A model generated the notes under the pieces. It did no database searches. It was given only the letters and a program-made list of their open reading frames with translations, and had not been told where the DNA came from. A stretch of 5,231 nt of DNA from Planctomycetia bacterium. Lineage in GTDB: Bacteria; Planctomycetota; UBA11346. The DNA is taken from the NCBI GenBank assembly GCA_005801395.1, contig SYDV01000292.1:1-5231 (forward strand), in the 5' to 3' direction. Shown here piece by piece: positions 1 through 5,231 of this stretch (position 1 is its first letter; every line of letters starts with the position of its first letter). The translations under genes were made by a program, and so were the position numbers.

Positions 1-1244
1 GGCGCCAAGGTCAACACCCACAACCGTCGTCCCTCTAAGCTCAATAGCGGATAAACAAAACGTCCAGTGAAGGTCGCTAGTGCCATGGCAACAGCAGTTA
101 AATTCAATAACGACACCACAGGTCGCCAAAAATCATCAAACAAAAATGCCCGACCAACGCGCGGCAACATTAATAAATAAAAAGCCAACAAACCAAAAAA
201 CATCGTGAATTGTAAAACCTGAGCTGGTTCGCGAAGAAACAAACGTAAATCTTTTGCCGCCAATAAACCCAAATCGCGTGGAATAAAAGGAATCAATCGC
301 CACGATTTGCTTGACGATCGCTGCCGCGATTCTGGCCGCCCAGTTAATGCATCTAATTCTAAGCGTAAACGCCGCGCGGCCATCCATTCCCCCATAATAC
401 CCATGCCCATCGCGCTGCTAAGCATAAGCGCAACAAAATAACTCCACGTTGCCCACTGCGCCTGTAGCGCCGCGCTCAATGCCTGCTGCGCCCACCACGG
501 CGGTAAATACGGATTTTCCGCAAAGCGTAATTTACCGATTACTTCGCCCATAAATGCCACCGGCTCACCACGTTGTTCCAAAGTACCCAGCACCAACACC
601 GCACCAAACATCAGACCCGCTGTTACCATCACGATGATACCCTTAAGCCCACGTCGCAGCAGCGGAATCAAACGCGCCAACAATAATGCTCCCAGCGCAC
701 CTGCGCCAATACAACAAATAATAAAGGCAAACATCGCAATCAACGAACTGCCCACCATTAGCATGGTCGGCAGCAACGAAAATGGCGCCCATAGGCCATC
801 GGGAAATAAACGATCCAATACTAAAGCCCCAACTAATGGCACCGCCAAAACCAAAACCGCCCAACTCGACCACAATCCACCTTCAATACTAGAACCCCAA
901 AATAATTCACGATCACTCAACGGCATTTGCGCATGAAAGGTGGCTGACCGGCTACGAAACAATGAACCCCAAATCAACACGGTGCTCGAAATAGTGACTA
1001 AGAAAAACAGCGTAAAGAAAAATAACGATAACAGACTCTCAATGAGCCGTGGTTTTAATCCTTGGTAATTCGCTTGCCCCAAAAACAGCAATAATCCCAG
1101 GAACAATGCCCCCAACATCAACCACACCGACAACACCACTAACCCCACGGAAATACCACGGATCGGCTGTTGAATAACTAATTGATGCACGGTGTTACGA
1201 CCGCTGCGCCACAAACGCCACCACGTTGCCGAGAGCGCGCCCAT
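1..1244 (-). CDS. ABC exporter permease, ABC_tran_2-like family (partial, C-terminus beyond the window)
   Basis: This is an inner-membrane permease subunit presumed to work with a separate ATP-binding protein; the substrate is unknown. The 414 visible residues contain about eight hydrophobic segments, near residues 31-56, 67-92, 125-143, 160-192, 202-221, 266-285, 343-360 and 374-394. Several stretches match my memory of the putative ABC_tran_2 permease family (PF16949): GSLFRSRSATF with a following SSWA (93-128), PPWWAQQAL (248-256), KDLRLFLREPAQVLQFTMFF (331-350) and FVYPLLSLEGRRLWVL (396-411). Family members are roughly 500-600 residues, so about a quarter is probably missing. I chose ATG at 1244. 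A TTG at 1253 in the same frame is an alternative, with an AGG eight bases before it. The gene follows the barrel stop by 9-18 bp, so co-transcription and translational coupling are likely. The family call is fairly firm; the cargo cannot be guessed. Confidence 0.82.
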   Translation of the reverse strand, partial: MGALSATWWRLWRSGRNTVHQLVIQQPIRGISVGLVVLSVWLMLGALFLGLLLFLGQANYQGLKPRLIESLLSLFFFTLFFLVTISSTVLIWGSLFRSRSATFHAQMPLSDRELFWGSSIEGGLWSSWAVLVLAVPLVGALVLDRLFPDGLWAPFSLLPTMLMVGSSLIAMFAFIICCIGAGALGALLLARLIPLLRRGLKGIIVMVTAGLMFGAVLVLGTLEQRGEPVAFMGEVIGKLRFAENPYLPPWWAQQALSAALQAQWATWSYFVALMLSSAMGMGIMGEWMAARRLRLELDALTGRPESRQRSSSKSWRLIPFIPRDLGLLAAKDLRLFLREPAQVLQFTMFFGLLAFYLLMLPRVGRAFLFDDFWRPVVSLLNLTAVAMALATFTGRFVYPLLSLEGRRLWVLTLA

Positions 1245-1262
1245 GCCGATCAAAGTGACGGC

Positions 1263-2504
1263 CTAGAAACCAATCGCGAGGTCAGCAGCCACCACTAAAC
1301 GCGTAAAGGAATTGGACGTTTCAGAATCACTATCGGTGTAAACCGCTTTCAAACGACCAACGACCCCTTTGCACATTTCATGTTCAACGCCGCCAACAAT
1401 ATCAACCGAATCGCGATTTTCGACCGTGCCCCCTTGTCCCATACCACTATCTTCACTGTGGTAATAAGACACCGAGCCAAAAAGCGCACTACGAGCCAAT
1501 AAACGGTAACGACCGTCTATACCTCCACCCGAAGCCCACGCGGCATTCGCGGTTAAACTTTCATCAATGCGCGAGAAAATATTCAGCCCAACGTGACTAC
1601 CACTTTCCCATGGCCACTTCGCTAAAATATTAATGTAAGGGGCGATAACCGTTTTGTCGTCGTAGGCCGCATTCTTATTAAAATTATCGTCATAGACACG
1701 ATAGGTAACACCGCCTTCCGCTGTTAAGCTAGAGCGATCACCCAAGCGCACTTGCGAACCAACACCCGCGGTCATACCCCATGAATTATTAAATTGCGTC
1801 GTTTCCCAATAATCAACACGGTCGACCCCCACCAAACCGTAATAATACGTATCGCGTGCAGTGGTTGTACCAACACGACCAAAAGCACTATAAACGGTAT
1901 TGTCACGGCTATCCGACGTGAATCCATTGCCGTCTTCTAAATAATTAATCGCCGTGATGCTGGCATTCGCAACCGTGCGCATTTCAGCGCCTTGCATGGT
2001 GAGCGCACCGGAACCGACCATGTTTTCACGTAAAATTTGCTGGCCGGTCTCAATTAATGGGTCATCGAATCGTGAATATCCACCGTGCAAAACGCCTTCA
2101 TTTTTCGCTTCGCGCCACTTGTAATCGAGGTCGGCTAAACCACCGACCATATTTCCCTTTTCGTTTTCTGATTTGGAATAATTCAGACCTTCAAATTCGC
2201 CGTTGAACGTCAATGAATTATGCGGATTCAAACGCCAATCTGCGGTTAAGCCTGCAAGACCACGACCATAAAAGTCATCTTTTTCGTTCGTTTCGGTAGC
2301 AAAAATGTTGTCGTTGAAACCGACACCGAGCAGCACTTTCGGATGAAGTACTACGGTACCGTCAACTGCATTAAAATTCCCCATTGGTCGCACCGAAATA
2401 TCTTTCACCGATATCGGATCCTGCTCAGCCCCCATGACAGGACTCATGCCCGTACCAACACAGGTGAGTGCGACAAGCAAAGCAACAGGACGATTAAGCA
2501 ACAT
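1263..2504 (-). CDS. Putative outer-membrane beta-barrel protein, BBP2 type
   Basis: This 413-residue protein is predicted to insert in the outer membrane as a beta-barrel. Residues 1-26 form a signal peptide: a basic start, a hydrophobic core VALLVALTCVG, and likely cleavage after MGA at 24-26. The segment FNDNIFATETNEKDDF (63-78) resembles the conserved opening of putative beta-barrel porin 2 (PF10082), as in proteins found near exopolysaccharide and PEP-CTERM/exosortase loci. The rest alternates polar and hydrophobic residues, is rich in Gly, Asn, Tyr and Asp, and ends in LVVAADLAIGF, a terminal-Phe strand typical of BAM substrates. An upstream in-frame ATG at 2609 is rejected because it would add 35 residues before the signal peptide and overlap the phosphatase gene; ATG 2504 has a strong Shine-Dalgarno. 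The mature part has one cysteine (in EMCKG), so no internal disulfide. Whether it is an export channel or structural is unknown. Confidence 0.85.
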   Translation of the reverse strand: MLLNRPVALLVALTCVGTGMSPVMGAEQDPISVKDISVRPMGNFNAVDGTVVLHPKVLLGVGFNDNIFATETNEKDDFYGRGLAGLTADWRLNPHNSLTFNGEFEGLNYSKSENEKGNMVGGLADLDYKWREAKNEGVLHGGYSRFDDPLIETGQQILRENMVGSGALTMQGAEMRTVANASITAINYLEDGNGFTSDSRDNTVYSAFGRVGTTTARDTYYYGLVGVDRVDYWETTQFNNSWGMTAGVGSQVRLGDRSSLTAEGGVTYRVYDDNFNKNAAYDDKTVIAPYINILAKWPWESGSHVGLNIFSRIDESLTANAAWASGGGIDGRYRLLARSALFGSVSYYHSEDSGMGQGGTVENRDSVDIVGGVEHEMCKGVVGRLKAVYTDSDSETSNSFTRLVVAADLAIGF

Positions 2505-2510
2505 ACGACA

Positions 2511-2516
2511 CTCCCT
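2511..2516 (-). promoter_or_regulatory. Ribosome binding site of the beta-barrel gene
   Basis: On the minus strand AGGGAG, within TAAGGGAG, lies six bases before ATG 2504. It is the strongest Shine-Dalgarno in the window and decides the start of the barrel gene in favour of the short form with an N-terminal signal peptide. Confidence 0.8.
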
Positions 2517-2550
2517 TAGGAACTTGGCTGGCTCATGCTGCCCTGGGGAA

Positions 2551-2570
2551 GCGCTACTGTCAAACAGCGC
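2551..2570. repeat. Weak hairpin between the phosphatase and barrel genes
   Basis: GCGCT and AGCGC arms enclose a ten-base loop; an alternative inner stem CTGT/ACAG is possible. It lies directly after the phosphatase stop codon in the 67-bp gap before the barrel gene. No T-run follows on the minus strand (the next bases are TTCCCC), so it does not look like an intrinsic terminator. It could at most affect mRNA processing or attenuate readthrough; chance is also possible. Confidence 0.25.
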
Positions 2571-2571
2571 C

Positions 2572-3297
2572 TCACCTGTTGGAATCACCCCATCGGTACA
2601 GTGTCGCAAGGTTGGTTGGCACTAAATTTCGCCATTTTACTGGTAAACGGTCCCATTGTGGTCGCCGCACTCCCAGGTCGTGGCTATCGCTGGCAAGCAC
2701 ACAAGCTCCCGGATGGCGCCGTAATAACCAATAGGCATGCCAGCGCATCGACCATCCATGTGCACCTATGAAGCTGCCGAGCGTCAGCTGCAACAAGCCT
2801 CCCGCATCAACGAAAGCGGCCACTTGCTCCCGCTGTTGCCGCAATCCACGGCAGCGTTCGGGATGAGCTAATAGAGGACGCAAGCCAGCTCGAATAAGGG
2901 CAAAGAGCGTCGCCCACGCCGCTGGCGGTAAATGGTCATCCGGTAATTCCACTAAGACCAAACGACTATCACCCAAAGGCCGGACCGACTCCACAAAGGC
3001 AGCCACGTCTTCAATACCACTACAATGATGTTCTGCGCCTAAGCACAGTTGCAAACCTGGCACTTCAGCTTGAACCGCCACCGTTAACGCATCCCAAGCG
3101 TGCTGAATAGACGCGTGCTCCACTTCAAAACGGGGGCTGCGCCAATGCGGAGTCGCCACCACCGTGGTCATGCCTTGCTGGTGCAACAACCGACACATCG
3201 CCACCGCCGTCGCCAGATCAGCAGCGCCATCATCGATTCCAGGCAAAAGGTGGGTGTGAAGATCCAGCATCGTGGTGATGGGCTGACTGTCTCTCAC
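2572..3297 (-). CDS. CpsB/CapC-type PHP-domain protein-tyrosine phosphatase
   Basis: This is a metal-dependent phosphatase, expected to dephosphorylate tyrosine residues of a capsule or exopolysaccharide co-polymerase kinase (EC 3.1.3.48). Its 241 residues match the family's usual length of about 240-255. The PHP metal-site motifs appear in order: DLHTHLLPGIDDGA (12-25; H14, H16), ATPH (H51), GAEHH (E89), VELP (E117), HPER (H145, R148) and ASDSH (D204, H206). These align with Bacillus subtilis YwqE as I recall it, so the active site looks intact. YwqE has TPHH where this protein has TPHW. No signal peptide or membrane segment is seen, so it is cytoplasmic. The start is GTG 3297, just after an in-frame TGA, with GGGTGA a few bases upstream; ATG 3270 (residue 10) is an alternative nearer the usual family start but has no visible ribosome site. 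The gene is first in the leftward unit. Sampled lines are about 60-63% GC, higher than its neighbours. No cognate kinase is in the window. Confidence 0.9.
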   Translation of the reverse strand: MRDSQPITTMLDLHTHLLPGIDDGAADLATAVAMCRLLHQQGMTTVVATPHWRSPRFEVEHASIQHAWDALTVAVQAEVPGLQLCLGAEHHCSGIEDVAAFVESVRPLGDSRLVLVELPDDHLPPAAWATLFALIRAGLRPLLAHPERCRGLRQQREQVAAFVDAGGLLQLTLGSFIGAHGWSMRWHAYWLLRRHPGACVLASDSHDLGVRRPQWDRLPVKWRNLVPTNLATLYRWGDSNR

Positions 3298-3405
3298 CAG
3301 TCACCCGCATGCAATCGACCATCTCGCAACATCGGACCAAGTGTTACAAGGAATCCGTCTTGCGGTAACGGTATCGCTCACAATCTCACCCACCGGATGA
3401 CAATC
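3298..3405. other. Divergent intergenic region between the phosphatase gene and ppc
   Basis: This 108-bp region must hold the promoter of ppc and probably that of the leftward unit, because both first genes start at its edges. No convincing -35/-10 pair was found on either strand; candidates such as TTACAA at 3344 with TAACGG at 3366 are poor matches to the sigma-70 consensus. It contains the imperfect inverted repeat listed separately. Confidence 0.45.
3343..3369. repeat. Imperfect inverted repeat in the divergent intergenic region
   Basis: GTTACAAG (3343-3350) can pair with CTT-GCG-GTAAC (3359-3369) over eight base pairs with a three-base bulge, around an eight-base centre GAATCCGT. It lies 36 bp before the ppc start and 45 bp from the phosphatase start. 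It could be an operator shared by the divergent genes or a chance hairpin; the sequence matches no operator that I recognise. Confidence 0.3.
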
Positions 3406-5231
3406 ATGGCGCAGCAAGACGTACTCGATTTCGCATTTTCCAAGATTGATGTCGATCTTGGTTTTATCATGACCTGTTTTAAGGAAGTGTTGGAAGAACT
3501 CGGTGAGTCAACCCTCACTAGTCGGCTGCCATGGATTGATGACCGTCCTTTATCAACCACAAATACTGATTTAAGCGAACGCGATGTCCAGGTTATCTCC
3601 ATCGCCTTCCAATTACTCAACATGGTTGAAGAAAACTCTGCCGCCCAGGGTCGTCGTCGTCGAGAAACCAGCGAAAGTTTACTGCGCGAGCCTGGCTTGT
3701 GGGGACAGAATTTACGCCAATTACTCGATTCCGGATTTACTGGTGAACAAATTGCCGAAAGTCTCCAACACATTCGCGTAGAACCCGTTCTCACGGCGCA
3801 TCCAACCGAAGCAAAACGCTCCACGGTTCTTGAACAACATCGCCATTTGTATTTATTATTAGTTAAACGTGAAAACCAAATGTGGACGCCGGCGGAACAG
3901 ATATCAATTCGCGATGAGGTAAAACTCGCGCTCGAACGTCTGTGGCGAACCGGTGAACAACGTTTGCAAAAGCCGGATATTACCAGCGAACGACGCGGCG
4001 TATTACGCTATTTGCGCGAAGTATTTCCCGAAGCATTGCCACGACTAGACGATCGTTTGCGCTTAGCTTGGCGTGAAGTCGGACTTGATCCCGCACTGAT
4101 AAAAGGTTCGGGAAAATTACCAAAATTGACGTTTGGCACCTGGGTTGGCGGCGATCGTGATGGACATCCATTTGTTACGGCAGAAGTAACCGAAACCACC
4201 TTAAATGAATTGCGTAAAACAGCGTTATTAGTCCATCGCAGTCAATTACGCCGCTTGGCCGAGAAACTAAGTTTATCTGGTCGTTTACAGATACCAGGAA
4301 CCGAATTAACCACGGCCATTACTCACCTGACCAATTCCCTGGGCGAACTCGGCCAACGTTCCGTGCAACGGAATCAGGGTGAACCATGGCGCCAATTCGT
4401 CGGTTTAATGTTGGCACGCTTACCAGACCACGTCCCAACTACCACACTACCGCTCTATGAAAACCCAGGCGAATTAATTGCCGATCTTGAATTATTACAT
4501 CGCTCATTGGTCGCAGCAGGAGCAGAGCGTCTTGCTGAAGGCGATGTAACGCCCGTTACCCGCGCCGTTGAACAATTTGGCTTTCATTTAGCTCGTTTAG
4601 ATATTCGACAAAATAGCTCGGTTCATGAATTAGCCGTGGCGCAATTACTCACCGCAGCAGGAATTGAAGCCCAATCACTGCCCACCTGGAGCGAAAAAGA
4701 TCGCCTCGCACTGCTCGATAGCGAACTGCGTACGCCTCGGCCTTTGGCTCATCCCAATGCAGTCTTGGGCGATGAAGCCAGTCGCGTATTGAGTTGCTTG
4801 CGCGTGATCGCCAGCCACATCGCCAGCCATGGCGTACCTGGTGTCGGCGCACTCATCGTCAGCATGACAAGAAGACTGTCCGATTTATTATCCGTGTATG
4901 TGCTTGCCCGTGAAACAGGATTAGTACGTCCGTGGTCGGATGAAAAAACTTCTGAATCTGGCCTTGCTAGCTTATTGCCGGTCGTGCCTTTATTCGAAAC
5001 CATTGCGGACCTAGAAGGTTCCGCCGACATGGTACGAGCATTCCTGCAACATCCCGTGACACGAAGAAGCCTGCGCCTACAGCAACAATTACATGGTTAT
5101 GTCCGCCCCGTGCAGCAAATCATGCTCGGATATAGCGACAGTTGCAAAGACGGTGGTATTTTGGCCAGTCAATGGGGACTCCATCGAGCACAACACGTAT
5201 TATCCACCGTCGCCCAAGAATGCGGCGTCGA
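3406..5231 (+). CDS. ppc: Phosphoenolpyruvate carboxylase (partial, C-terminal part beyond the window)
   Basis: This cytoplasmic enzyme carboxylates phosphoenolpyruvate with bicarbonate to oxaloacetate and phosphate, replenishing the TCA cycle (EC 4.1.1.31). The 608 visible residues carry the first active-site signature VLTAHPTEAKRST with catalytic His132, the conserved TWVGGDRDGHP (245-255), FGFHLARLDIRQNS, VPLFET, and the second signature IMLGYSDSCKDGG with Lys581. Full-length enzymes have roughly 880-960 residues, so about a third is missing, including the GRGGS loop and the aspartate inhibition site. The N-terminus (LGFIMTCFKEVLEELGE) is unlike that of E. coli. His132 to Lys581 spans 449 residues, against 408 between H138 and K546 in E. 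coli, with extra residues visible before VPLFET and before the GYSDS motif. The start is ATG 3406, with GGA eight bases upstream; ATG 3397 would add three residues and has no ribosome site. It is divergent from the phosphatase gene. Confidence 0.96.
   Translation, partial: MAQQDVLDFAFSKIDVDLGFIMTCFKEVLEELGESTLTSRLPWIDDRPLSTTNTDLSERDVQVISIAFQLLNMVEENSAAQGRRRRETSESLLREPGLWGQNLRQLLDSGFTGEQIAESLQHIRVEPVLTAHPTEAKRSTVLEQHRHLYLLLVKRENQMWTPAEQISIRDEVKLALERLWRTGEQRLQKPDITSERRGVLRYLREVFPEALPRLDDRLRLAWREVGLDPALIKGSGKLPKLTFGTWVGGDRDGHPFVTAEVTETTLNELRKTALLVHRSQLRRLAEKLSLSGRLQIPGTELTTAITHLTNSLGELGQRSVQRNQGEPWRQFVGLMLARLPDHVPTTTLPLYENPGELIADLELLHRSLVAAGAERLAEGDVTPVTRAVEQFGFHLARLDIRQNSSVHELAVAQLLTAAGIEAQSLPTWSEKDRLALLDSELRTPRPLAHPNAVLGDEASRVLSCLRVIASHIASHGVPGVGALIVSMTRRLSDLLSVYVLARETGLVRPWSDEKTSESGLASLLPVVPLFETIADLEGSADMVRAFLQHPVTRRSLRLQQQLHGYVRPVQQIMLGYSDSCKDGGILASQWGLHRAQHVLSTVAQECGV

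Noticed and set aside
634..936. A 100-codon open frame on the plus strand opposite the permease
   Set aside because: Its translation is low-complexity (Asn, Pro, Ala, Lys) and mirrors the antisense of a clear membrane protein; there is no ribosome site or family resemblance.
1263..1265. A single in-frame TAG separating the barrel and permease reading frames, suggesting a readthrough fusion or a broken gene
   Set aside because: The barrel ends naturally with a terminal-Phe strand just before the TAG, and the permease begins with its own start codon. A barrel fused to an inner-membrane permease makes no topological sense, so the shared frame is coincidence.
2551..2570. An intrinsic terminator after the phosphatase gene
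   Set aside because: The stem is short with a long loop and no T-run follows, so transcription probably continues into the barrel gene.
2505..2609. An N-terminal extension of the barrel protein from ATG 2609
   Set aside because: It would place 35 polar residues before an evident signal peptide and overlap the phosphatase gene, while ATG 2504 has a strong Shine-Dalgarno six bases upstream.
2535..2771. A 78-codon open frame on the plus strand opposite the phosphatase 3' end
   Set aside because: It lies antisense to the conserved part of the phosphatase, has no ribosome site, and its translation resembles no family I know.
3378..3824. A 148-codon open frame on the minus strand inside ppc
   Set aside because: It is the antisense shadow of the conserved PEP carboxylase N-terminus, has Ser/Arg-rich composition and no recognisable domain.

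Overview
The window comes from a Gram-negative-type (diderm) bacterium. It encodes a signal-peptide-bearing outer-membrane beta-barrel protein, which implies an outer membrane. Base composition is moderate, with many TTA/TTG and CGT codons except in one gene. The lineage cannot be fixed from sequence alone. The permease belongs to a family I associate mainly with Planctomycetota and Verrucomicrobiota, and the PEP carboxylase is not of the enterobacterial type. A PVC-like bacterium is therefore a reasonable but tentative guess, and a proteobacterium is not excluded.

The layout is two divergent transcription units around a 108-bp intergenic region (3298-3405). Leftward (minus strand), three genes lie head to tail: a CpsB/CapC-type PHP-domain tyrosine phosphatase (3297-2572); after 67 bp, a putative beta-barrel porin of the BBP2 type (2504-1263) with a strong ribosome binding site; and after 9-18 bp, an integral-membrane ABC exporter permease (from 1244 or 1253 down to the left edge, incomplete). 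Rightward (plus strand) is ppc, phosphoenolpyruvate carboxylase (3406 to the right edge, incomplete). No RNA genes, CRISPR arrays, insertion sequences or convincing terminators were seen.

The leftward genes look like a cell-envelope or exopolysaccharide-linked unit. CpsB-type phosphatases normally counteract tyrosine kinases that control polysaccharide chain length and export. BBP2-type barrels recur near exopolysaccharide loci. The permease would need an ATP-binding partner, which is not in the window and may lie beyond the left edge. No glycosyltransferase, Wzc-like kinase or Wza-like export protein is present here, so the polysaccharide link is inferred from families and not shown. ppc is an anaplerotic housekeeping enzyme with no obvious functional tie to the leftward unit. 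The most notable oddities are the GC-rich composition of the phosphatase gene compared with its neighbours, and the isolated pairing of phosphatase, barrel and permease.
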